From Labia minor (taxonomy: Eukaryota > Arthropoda > Insecta > Dermaptera > Spongiphoridae), in the NCBI GenBank assembly GCA_963082975.1, contig CAUJBJ010000032.1:62001-126000 (forward strand): a DNA stretch of 64,000 nucleotides, read 5' to 3'. This document shows, piece after piece, positions 52,201-64,000 of this stretch. Each line of letters starts with the position of its first letter. Position 1 is the first letter of the stretch. A program made the translations under genes and the position numbers. The notes under the pieces are model-generated. The model had not been told where the DNA came from. It was given only the letters and a program-made list of their open reading frames with translations, and did not search any database.

Positions 52201-55200
52201 TATTTTATTAATTTTCTGATTCTATTGAAGAATAAATTCATATTTGAACGATTTCTTAAATATTTTCATTGAATTCTTACGGAAAATTCTGATTTTGTTA
52301 CAATATTAAAGGGAAAATCCTACTTTTTTAAATACGAGGGATAAAATTATCTTTTATATTTTATTTTATTAATTTTCTGATTCTATTGAAGAATAAATTC
52401 ATATTTGATCGATTTCTTAAATATTTTCATTGAATTCTTACGGATTATTGTGATTTTGTTCAAATATTAAAGGGAAAATCCTACTTTTTTAAATACGAGG
52501 GATAAAATTATCTTTTATATTTTATTTTATTAATTTTCTGATTCTAATGAAGAATAAATTCATATTTGATCGATTTCTTAAATATTTTCATTGAATTCTT
52601 ACGGAAAAGTCTGATTTTGTTCAAATATTAAAGGGAAAAATCCTACTTTTTTAAATACGAGGGATAAAATTATCTTTTATATTTTATTTTATTAATTTTC
52701 TGATTCTAATGAAGAATAAATTCATATTTGATCGATTTCTTAAATATTTTCATTGAATTCTTACGGAAAAGTCTGATTTTGTTCAAATATTAAAGGGAAA
52801 ATCCTACTTTTTTAAATACGAGGGACAAAATTATCTTTTATATTTTATTTTATTCATTTTCTGATTCTATTGAAGAAGAAATTCATATTTGATCGATTTC
52901 TTAAATATTTTCATTGAATTCTTACGGATTACTGTGATTTTGTTCAAATATTAAAGGGAAAATCCTAGTTTTTTAAATACGAGGGATAAAATTATCTTTT
53001 TTATTTTATTTTATTAATTTTCTGGTTCTAATGAAGAATAAATTCATATTTGATCGATTTCTTAAATATTTTCATTGAATTCTTACGGAAAATCTGATTT
53101 TGTTCAAATATTAAAGGGAAAATTCCTACTTTTTTAAATACGAGGGATAAAATTATCTTTTATATTTTATTTTATTCATTTTCTGATTCTAATGAAGAAT
53201 AAATTCATATTTGATCGATTTCTTAAATATTTTCATTGAATCCTTACGGATTAGTGTGATTTTGTTCAAATATTAAAGGGAAAATCCTACTTTTTTAAAT
53301 ACGAGGGATAAAATTATCTTTTATATTTTATTTTATTAATTTTCTGATTCTAATGAAGAATAAATTCATATTTGATCGATTTCTTAAATATTTTCATTGA
53401 ATTCTTACTGATTTTGTTCAAATATTAAAGGGAAAAATCCTACTTTTTTAAATACGAGGGATAAAATTATCTTTTTTATTTTATTTTATTAATTTTCTGA
53501 TTATAATGAAGAATAAATTCATATTTGATCGATTTCTTAAATATTTTCATTGAATTCTTACGGATTAGTGTGATTTTGTTCAAATATTAAAGGGAAAATC
53601 CTACTTTTTTAAATACGAGGGATAAAATTATCTTTTTTATTTTATTTTATTAATTTTCTGATTATAATGAAGAATAAATTCATATTTGATCGATTTCTTA
53701 AATATTTTCATTGAATTCTTACGGAAAATTCTGATTTTGTTCAAATATTAAAGGGAAAATCCTACTTTTTTAAATACGAGGGATAAAATTATCTTTTATA
53801 TTTTATTTTATTAATTTTCTGATTCTAATGAAGAATAAATTCATATTTGATCGATTTCTTAAATATTTTCATTGAATTCTTACGGATTACTGTGATTTTA
53901 TTCAAATATTAAAGGGAAAATCCTACTTTTTTAAATACGAGGGATAAAATTATCTTTTTTATTTTATTTTATTAATTTTCTGATTCTTATGAAGAATAAA
54001 TTCATATTTGATCGATTTCTTAAATATTTTCATTGAATTCTTACGGAAAAGTCTGATTTTGTTCAAATATTAAAGGGAAAATCCTACTTTTTTAAATACG
54101 AGGGACAAAATTATCTTTTATATTTTATTTTATTCATTTTCTGATTCTAATGAAGAATAAATTCATATTTGACGATTTCTTAAATGTTTTCATTGAATTC
54201 TTACGGAAAAGTGTGATTTTGATCAAATATTAAAGGGAAAATCCTACTTTTTTAAATACGAGGAATAAAATTATCTTTTTTATTTTATTTTATAAATTTT
54301 CTGATTCTAATGAAGAATAAATTCATATTTGATCGATTTCTTAAATATTTTCATTGAATTCTTACGGATTAGTGTGATTTTGTTCAAATATTAAAGGGAA
54401 AATCCTACTTTTTTAAATACGAGGGATAAAATTATCTTTTATATTTTATTTTATTAATTTTCTGATTCTATTGAAGAATAAATTCATATTTGATCGATTT
54501 CTTAAATATTTTCATTGAATTCTTACGGAAAATTCTGATTTTGTTCAAATATTAAAGGGAAAATCCTACTTTTTTAAATACGAGGGATAAAATTATCTTT
54601 TATATTTTATTTTATTAATTTTCTGATTCTATTGAAGAATAAATTCATATTTGAACGATTTCTTAAATATTTTCATTGAATTCTTACGGAAAATTCTGAT
54701 TTTGTTACAATATTAAAGGGAAAATCCTACTTTTTTAAATACGAGGGATAAAATTATCTTTTATATTTTATTTTATTAATTTTCTGATTCTATTGAAGAA
54801 TAAATTCATATTTGATCGATTTCTTAAATATTTTCATTGAATTCTTACGGATTATTGTGATTTTGTTCAAATATTAAAGGGAAAATCCTACTTTTTTAAA
54901 TACGAGGGATAAAATTATCTTTTATATTTTATTTTATTAATTTTCTGATTCTAATGAAGAATAAATTCATATTTGATCGATTTCTTAAATATTTTCATTG
55001 AATTCTTACGGAAAAGTCTGATTTTGTTCAAATATTAAAGGGAAAATCCTACTTTTTTAAATACGAGGGATAAAATTATCTTTTTTATTTTATTTTATTA
55101 ATTTTCTGATTATAATGAAGAATAAATTCATATTTGATCGATTTCTTAAATATTTTCATTGAATTCTTACGGAAAATTCTGATTTTGTTCAAATATTAAA

Positions 55201-58200
55201 GGGAAAATCCTACTTTTTTAAATACGAGGGATAAAATTATCTTTTATATTTTATTTTATTAATTTTCTGATTCTAATGAAGAATAAATTCATATTTGATC
55301 GATTTCTTAAATATTTTCATTGAATTCTTACGGATTACTGTGATTTTATTCAAATATTAAAGGGAAAATCCTACTTTTTTAAATACGAGGGATAAAATTA
55401 TCTTTTTTATTTTATTTTATTAATTTTCTGATTCTTATGAAGAATAAATTCATATTTGATCGATTTCTTAAATATTTTCATTGAATTCTTACGGATTATT
55501 GTGATTTTGTTCAAATATTAAAGGGAAAATCCTACTTTTTTAAATACGAGGGATAAAATTATCTTTTATATTTTATTTTATTAATTTTCTGATTCTAATG
55601 AAGAATAAATTCATATTTGATCGATTTCTTAAATATTTTCATTGAATTCTTACGGAAAATTCTGATTTTGTTACAATATTAAAGGGAAAATCCTACTTTT
55701 TTAAATACGAGGGATAAAATTATCTTTTATATTTTATTTTATTAATTTTCTGATTCTATTGAAGAATAAATTCATATTTGATCGATTTCTTAAATATTTT
55801 CATTGAATTCTTACGGATTATTGTGATTTTGTTCAAATATTAAAGGGAAAATCCTACTTTTTTAAATACGAGGGATAAAATTATCTTTTATATTTTATTT
55901 TATTAATTTTCTGATTCTAATGAAGAATAAATTCATATTTGATCGATTTCTTAAATATTTTCATTGAATTCTTACGGAAAAGTCTGATTTTGTTCAAATA
56001 TTAAAGGGAAAATCCTACTTTTTTAAATACGAGGGATAAAATTATCTTTTTTATTTTATTTTATTAATTTTCTGATTATAATGAAGAATAAATTCATATT
56101 TGATCGATTTCTTAAATATTTTCATTGAATTCTTACGGAAAATTCTGATTTTGTTCAAATATTAAAGGGAAAATCCTACTTTTTTAAATACGAGGGATAA
56201 AATTATCTTTTATATTTTATTTTATTAATTTTCTGATTCTAATGAAGAATAAATTCATATTTGATCGATTTCTTAAATATTTTCATTGAATTCTTACGGA
56301 TTACTGTGATTTTATTCAAATATTAAAGGGAAAATCCTACTTTTTTAAATACGAGGGATAAAATTATCTTTTTTATTTTATTTTATTAATTTTCTGATTC
56401 TTATGAAGAATAAATTCATATTTGATCGATTTCTTAAATATTTTCATTGAATTCTTACGGAAAAGTCTGATTTTGTTCAAATATTAAAGGGAAAATCCTA
56501 CTTTTTTAAATACGAGGGACAAAATTATCTTTTATATTTTATTTTATTCATTTTCTGATTCTAATGAAGAATAAATTCATATTTGACGATTTCTTAAATG
56601 TTTTCATTGAATTCTTACGGAAAAGTGTGATTTTGATCAAATATTAAAGGGAAAATCCTACTTTTTTAAATACGAGGAATAAAATTATCTTTTTTATTTT
56701 ATTTTATAAATTTTCTGATTCTATTGAAGAATAAATTCATATTTGATCGATTTCTTAAATATTTTCATTGAATTCTTACGGATTATTGTGATTTTGTTCA
56801 AATATTAAAGGGAAAATCCTACTTTTTTAAATACGAGGGATAAAATTATCTTTTATATTTTATTTTATTAATTTTCTGATTCTAATGAAGAATAAATTCA
56901 TATTTGATCGATTTCTTAAATATTTTCATTGAATTCTTACGGAAAAGTCTGATTTTGTTCAAATATTAAAGGGAAAAATCCTACTTTTTTAAATACGAGG
57001 GATAAAATTATCTTTTATATTTTATTTTATTAATTTTCTGATTCTATTGAAGAATAAATTCATATTTGATCGATTTCTTAAATATTTTCATTGAATTCTT
57101 ACGGAAAAGTGTGATTTTGATCAAATATTAAAGGGAAAATCCTACTTTTTTAAATACGAGGAATAAAATTATCTTTTTTATTTTATTTTATAAATTTTCT
57201 GATTCTAATGAAGAATAAATTCATATTTGATCGATTTCTTAAATATTTTCATTGAATTCTTACGGATTAGTGTGATTTTGTTCAAATATTAAAGGGAAAA
57301 TCCTACTTTTTTAAATACGAGGGATAAAATTATCTTTTATATTTTATTTTATTAATTTTCTGATTCTATTGAAGAATAAATTCATATTTGATCGATTTCT
57401 TAAATATTTTCATTGAATTCTTACGGAAAATTCTGATTTTGTTCAAATATTAAAGGGAAAATCCTACTTTTTTAAATACGAGGGATAAAATTATCTTTTA
57501 TATTTTATTTTATTAATTTTCTGATTCTATTGAAGAATAAATTCATATTTGAACGATTTCTTAAATATTTTCATTGAATTCTTACGGAAAATTCTGATTT
57601 TGTTACAATATTAAAGGGAAAATCCTACTTTTTTAAATACGAGGGATAAAATTATCTTTTATATTTTATTTTATTAATTTTCTGATTCTATTGAAGAATA
57701 AATTCATATTTGATCGATTTCTTAAATATTTTCATTGAATTCTTACGGATTATTGTGATTTTGTTCAAATATTAAAGGGAAAATCCTACTTTTTTAAATA
57801 CGAGGGATAAAATTATCTTTTATATTTTATTTTATTAATTTTCTGATTCTAATGAAGAATAAATTCATATTTGATCGATTTCTTAAATATTTTCATTGAA
57901 TTCTTACGGAAAAGTCTGATTTTGTTCAAATATTAAAGGGAAAATCCTACTTTTTTAAATACGAGGGATAAAATTATCTTTTTTATTTTATTTTATTAAT
58001 TTTCTGATTATAATGAAGAATAAATTCATATTTGATCGATTTCTTAAATATTTTCATTGAATTCTTACGGAAAATTCTGATTTTGTTCAAATATTAAAGG
58101 GAAAATCCTACTTTTTTAAATACGAGGGATAAAATTATCTTTTATATTTTATTTTATTAATTTTCTGATTCTAATGAAGAATAAATTCATATTTGATCGA

Positions 58201-61200
58201 TTTCTTAAATATTTATATTGAATTCTTACGGATTACTGTGATTTTATTCAAATATTAAAGGGAAAATCCTACTTTTTTAAATACGAGGGATAAAATTATC
58301 TTTTTTATTTTATTTTATTAATTTTCTGATTCTTATGAAGAATAAATTCATATTTGATCGATTTCTTAAATATTTTCATTGAATTCTTACGGATTATTGT
58401 GATTTTGTTCAAATATTAAAGGGAAAATCCTACTTATTTAAATACGAGGGATAAAATTATCTTTTATATTTTATTTTATTAATTTTCTGATTCTAATGAA
58501 GAATAAATTCATATTTGATCGATTTCTTAAATATTTTCATTGAATTCTTACGGAAAATTCTGATTTTGTTACAATATTAAAGGGAAAATCCTACTTTTTT
58601 AAATACGAGGGATAAAATTATCTTTTATATTTTATTTTATTAATTTTCTGATTCTATTGAAGAATAAATTCATATTTGATCGATTTCTTAAATATTTTCA
58701 TTGAATTCTTACGGATTATTGTGATTTTGTTCAAATATTAAAGGGAAAATCCTACTTTTTTAAATACGAGGGATAAAATTATCTTTTATATTTTATTTTA
58801 TTAATTTTCTGATTCTAATGAAGAATAAATTCATATTTGATCGATTTCTTAAATATTTTCATTGAATTCTTACGGAAAAGTCTGATTTTGTTCAAATATT
58901 AAAGGGAAAATCCTACTTTTTTAAATACGAGGGATAAAATTATCTTTTTTATTTTATTTTATTAATTTTCTGATTATAATGAAGAATAAATTCATATTTG
59001 ATCGATTTCTTAAATATTTTCATTGAATTCTTACGGAAAATTCTGATTTTGTTCAAATATTAAAGGGAAAATCCTACTTTTTTAAATACGAGGGATAAAA
59101 TTATCTTTTATATTTTATTTTATTAATTTTCTGATTCTAATGAAGAATAAATTCATATTTGATCGATTTCTTAAATATTTTCATTGAATTCTTACGGATT
59201 ACTGTGATTTTATTCAAATATTAAAGGGAAAATCCTACTTTTTTAAATACGAGGGATAAAATTATCTTTTTTATTTTATTTTATTAATTTTCTGATTCTT
59301 ATGAAGAATAAATTCATATTTGATCGATTTCTTAAATATTTTCATTGAATTCTTACGGAAAAGTCTGATTTTGTTCAAATATTAAAGGGAAAATCCTACT
59401 TTTTTAAATACGAGGGACAAAATTATCTTTTATATTTTATTTTATTCATTTTCTGATTCTAATGAAGAATAAATTCATATTTGACGATTTCTTAAATGTT
59501 TTCATTGAATTCTTACGGAAAAGTGTGATTTTGATCAAATATTAAAGGGAAAATCCTACTTTTTTAAATACGAGGAATAAAATTATCTTTTTTATTTTAT
59601 TTTATAAATTTTCTGATTCTATTGAAGAATAAATTCATATTTGATCGATTTCTTAAATATTTTCATTGAATTCTTACGGATTATTGTGATTTTGTTCAAA
59701 TATTAAAGGGAAAATCCTACTTTTTTAAATACGAGGGATAAAATTATCTTTTATATTTTATTTTATTAATTTTCTGATTCTAATGAAGAATAAATTCATA
59801 TTTGATCGATTTCTTAAATATTTTCATTGAATTCTTACGGAAAAGTCTGATTTTGTTCAAATATTAAAGGGAAAAATCCTACTTTTTTAAATACGAGGGA
59901 TAAAATTATCTTTTATATTTTATTTTATTAATTTTCTGATTCTATTGAAGAATAAATTCATATTTGATCGATTTCTTAAATATTTTCATTGAATTCTTAC
60001 GGAAAAGTCTGATTTTGTTCAAATATTAAAGGGAAAATCCTACTTTTTTAAATACGAGGGATAAAATTATCTTTTTTATTTTATTTTATTAATTTTCTGA
60101 TTATAATGAAGAATAAATTCATATTTGATCGATTTCTTAAATATTTTCATTGAATTCTTACGGAAAATTCTGATTTTGTTCAAATATTAAAGGGAAAATC
60201 CTACTTTTTTAAATACGAGGGATAAAATTATCTTTTATATTTTATTTTATTAATTTTCTGATTCTATTGAAGAATAAATTCATATTTGATCGATTTCTTA
60301 AATATTTTCATTGAATTCTTACTGATTTTGTTCAAATATTAAAGGGAAAAATCCTACTTTTTTAAATACGAGGGATAAAATTATCTTTTTTATTTTATTT
60401 TATTAATTTTCTGATTCTAATGAAGAATAAATTCATATTTGATCGATTTCTTAAATATTTTCATTGAATTCTTACGGAAAAGTCTGATTTTGTTCAAATA
60501 TTAAAGGGAAAATCCTACTTTTTTAAATACGAGGGATAAAATTATCTTTTTTATTTTATTTTATTAATTTTCTGATTATAATGAAGAATAAATTCATATT
60601 TGATCGATTTCTTAAATATTTTCATTGAATTCTTACGGAAAATTCTGATTTTGTTCAAATATTAAAGGGAAAATCCTACTTTTTTAAATACGAGGGATAA
60701 AATTATCTTTTATATTTTATTTTATTAATTTTCTGATTCTATTGAAGAATAAATTCATATTTGATCGATTTCTTAAATATTTTCATTGAATTCTTACGGA
60801 AAAGTCTGATTTTGTTCAAATATTAAAGGGAAAATCCTACTTTTTTAAATACGAGGGATAAAATTATCTTTTTTATTTTATTTTATTAATTTTCTGATTA
60901 TAATGAAGAATAAATTCATATTTGATCGATTTCTTAAATATTTTCATTGAATTCTTACGGAAAAGTCTGATTTTGTTCAAATATTAAAGGGAAAATCCTA
61001 CTTTTTTAAATACGAGGGATAAAATTATCTTTTATATTTTATTTTATTAATTTTCTGATTCTATTGAAGAATAAATTCATATTTGATCGATTTCTCAAAT
61101 ATTTTCATTGAATTCTTACGGAAAAGTCTGATTTTGTTCAAATATTAAAGGGAAAATCCTACTTTTTTAAATACGAGGGATAAAATTATCTTTTATATTT

Positions 61201-61500
61201 TATTTTATTAATTTTCTGATTCTATTGAAGAATAAATTCATATTTGATCGATTTCTTAAATATTTTCATTGAATTCTTACGGAAAAGTCTGATTTTGTTC
61301 AAATATTAAAGGGAAAATCCTACTTTTTTAAATACGAGGGATAAAATTATCTTTTTTATTTTATTTTATTAATTTTCTGATTCTAATGAAGAATAAATTC
61401 ATATTTGATCGATTTCTTAAATATTTTCATTGAATTCTTACGGAAAAGTCTGATTTTGTTCAAATATTAAAGGGAAAATCCTACTTTTTTAAATACGAGG

Positions 61501-63885
61501 GATAACATTATCTTTTTTATTTTATTTTATTAATTTTCTGGTTCTAATGAAGAATAAATTCATATTTGATCGATTTCTTAATTATTTTCATTGAATTCTT
61601 ACGGAAAATCTGATTTTGTTCAAATATTAAAGGGAAAATTCTTACTTTTTTAAATACGAGGGATAAAATTATCTTTTATATTTTATTTTATTCATTTTCT
61701 GATTCTAATGAAGAATAAATTCATATTTGATCGATTTCTTAAATATTTTCATTGAATTCTTACGGATTAGTGTGATTTTGTTCAAATATTAAAGGGAAAA
61801 TCCTACTTTTTTAAATACGAGGGATAAAATTATCTTTTATATTTTATTTTATTAATTTTCTGATTCTATTGAAGAAGAAATTCATATTTGATCGATTTCT
61901 TAAATATTTTCATTGAATTCTTACGGAAAAGTCTGATTTTGTTCAAATATTAAAGGGAAAATCCTACTTTTTTAAATACGAGGGATAACATTATCTTTTT
62001 TATTTTATTTTATTAATTTTCTGATTATAATTAAGAATAAATTCATATTTGATCGATTTCTTAAATATTTTCATTGAATTCTTACGGAAAAGTCTGATTT
62101 TGTTCAAATATTAAAGGGAAAATCCTACTTTTTTAAATACGAGGGATAAAATTATCTTTTATATTTTATTTTATTAATTTTCTGATTCTATTGAAGAATA
62201 AATTCATATTTGATCGATTTCTTAAATATTTTCATAGAATTCTTACGGAAAAGTCTGATTTTGTTCAAATATTAAAGGGAAAATCCTACTTTTTTAAATA
62301 CGAGGGATAAAATTAACTTTTTTATTTTATTTTATTAATTTTCTGATTATAATGAAGAATAAATTCATATTTGATCGATTTCTTAAATATTTTCATTGAA
62401 TTCTTACGGAAAAGTCTGATTTTGTTCAAATATTAAAGGGAAAATCCTACTTTTTTAAATACGAGGGATAAAATTATCTTTTATATTTTATTTTATTAAT
62501 TTTCTGATTCTATTGAAGAATAAATTCATATTTGATCGATTTCTTAAATATTTTCATTGAATTCTTACGGAAAAGTCTGATTTTGTTCAAATATTAAAGG
62601 GAAAATCCTACTTTTTTAAATACGAGGGATAAAATTATCTTTTATATTTTATTTTATTAATTTTCTGATTCTATTGAAGAATAAATTCATATTTGATCGA
62701 TTTCTTAAATATTTTCATTGAATTCTTACGGAAAAGTCTGATTTTGTTCAAATATTAAAGGGAAAATCCTACTTTTTTAAATACGAGGGATAAAATTATC
62801 TTTTTTATTTTATTTTATTAATTTTCTGATTCTAATGAAGAATAAATTCATATTTGATCGATTTCTTAAATATTTTCATTGAATTCTTACGGAAAAGTCT
62901 GATTTTGTTCAAATATTAAAGGGAAAATCCTACTTTTTTAAATACGAGGGATAACATTATCTTTTTTATTTTATTTTATTAATTTTCTGGTTCTAATGAA
63001 GAATAAATTCATATTTGATCGATTTCTTAATTATTTTCATTGAATTCTTACGGAAAATCTGATTTTGTTCAAATATTAAAGGGAAAATTCCTACTTTTTT
63101 AAATACGAGGGATAAAATTATCTTTTATATTTTATTTTATTCATTTTCTGATTCTAATGAAGAATAAATTCATATTTGATCGATTTCTTAAATATTTTCA
63201 TTGAATTCTTACGGATTAGTGTGATTTTGTTCAAATATTAAAGGGAAAATCCTACTTTTTTAAATACGAGGGATAAAATTATCTTTTATATTTTATTTTA
63301 TTAATTTTCTGATTCTATTGAAGAAGAAATTCATATTTGATCGATTTCTTAAATATTTTCATTGAATTCTTACGGAAAAGTCTGATTTTGTTCAAATATT
63401 AAAGGGAAAATCCTACTTTTTTAAATACGAGGGATAACATTATCTTTTTTATTTTATTTTATTAATTTTCTGATTATAATTAAGAATAAATTCATATTTG
63501 ATCGATTTCTTAAATATTTTCATTGAATTCTTACGGAAAAGTCTGAATTTGTTCAAATATTAAAGGGAAAATCCTACTTTTTTAAATACGAGGGATAAAA
63601 TTATCTTTTATATTTTATTTTATTAATTTTCTGATTCTATTGAAGAATAAATTCATATTTGATCGATTTCTTAAATATTTTCATTGAATTCTTACGGAAA
63701 AGTCTGATTTTGTTCAAATATTAAAGGGAAAATCCTACTTTTTTAAATACGAGGGATAAAATTAACTTTTTTATTTTATTTTATTAATTTTCTGATTATA
63801 ATGAAGAATAAATTCATATTTGATCGATTTCTTAAATATTTTCATTGAATTCTTACGGAAAAGTCTGATTTTGTTCAAATATTAA
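61501..63885 (-). repeat. 1,449-bp (9-monomer) tandem duplication in the right array
   Basis: The rare variant GGGATAACATTATC occurs at 61501 and 62950, and again at 61984 and 63433. Both pairs are exactly 1,449 bp (9 x 161) apart. CTGGTTCTAATG, CTTAATTATTTTC and AAATTAACTTTTT copies repeat at the same distance. The second copy departs near 63886, where an edge-type monomer with TTAAAGCGAAAATCC appears. The left limit is not sharply defined. Confidence 0.85.
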
Positions 63886-64000
63886 AGCGAAAATCCTACT
63901 TTTTTAAATACGAGGAATAAAATTATCTTTTTTATTTTATTTTATAAATTTTCTGATTCTAATGAAGAATAAATTCATATTTGATCGATTTCTTAAATAT

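Larger units (their letters stand above)
39956..64000 (-). repeat. 161-bp satellite array, inverted orientation, main block
   Basis: About 149 monomers in the reverse orientation of the left array, running off the right end of the window. It carries the same rare variants as the left array, read in reverse: CTGGTTCTAATG with CCTAGTTTTTTAAA, AAAATTCCTAC next to AAAATCTGATTTTG, and the edge-type set GAGGAATAAAA, TTTATAAATTTTC and GATCAAATATTAAAG. Higher-order structure is clear. A 9-bp-deleted variant (TTCTTACTGATTTTG) recurs at 41516, 47466, 50838, 53406 and 60320, and a variant with TTTGACGATTTC and AAATGTTTTC recurs at about 42281, 45823, 48391, 49517, 51763, 54170, 56584 and 59482. No genes or insertions are visible. 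Confidence 0.97.

Noticed and set aside
1-64000. Telomeric TTAGG-type repeats or a CENP-B box
   Set aside because: Neither a TTAGG run nor a CENP-B-box-like motif is seen in the monomer. A centromere or telomere role is only speculation.

Overview
The window is almost entirely satellite DNA from a eukaryote, probably an arthropod and most likely an insect. That inference rests on an R1-clade non-LTR retrotransposon, a clade best known from arthropods, together with a decayed second LINE and a very AT-rich background. There is no rRNA, tRNA or host protein gene that I can support.

Layout. (1) 1-31609: a tandem array of a 161-bp monomer (about 196 copies, about 20% G+C) in one orientation, with higher-order structure. 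It includes an 18-mer (2,898 bp) duplicated at 8755-14550 and a 2,091-bp unit present three times at 25291-31563. A rare edge-type monomer followed by a 57-bp remnant recurs at about 6.5, 15.6 and 23.7 kb. (2) 31610-33482: a 1.9-kb non-satellite spacer with a plain AT-rich stretch, a stop-riddled reverse-transcriptase relic with an internal duplication, and a GC-rich hairpin segment. (3) 33483-35173 and 39956-64000: the same satellite in the opposite orientation, so the spacer lies between two inverted arrays. (4) 35174-39955: a 4.8-kb R1-clade retrotransposon on the minus strand, inserted into one monomer of the inverted array and flanked by a 5-bp target-site duplication. It splits the inverted array into its two parts.

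The retrotransposon is nearly intact. ORF1 is a gag-like protein with three zinc knuckles. ORF2 carries an APE-type endonuclease, a reverse transcriptase and a C-terminal CCHC finger, and it overlaps the end of ORF1 by 8 nt. One extra base in an A8 run breaks ORF2 near its start. The 3' UTR has two strong adjacent hairpins. ORF1 would package the RNA, and ORF2 would nick the target and reverse-transcribe from the structured 3' end.

The most interesting features are the inverted satellite arrays, the recurrent breakpoint at one place in the monomer (also the left array's edge), the chimeric monomers that map unequal exchanges, and the possibility that this R1-clade element targets satellite DNA. 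I saw no convincing new gene system. A window this repetitive may also carry assembly errors.
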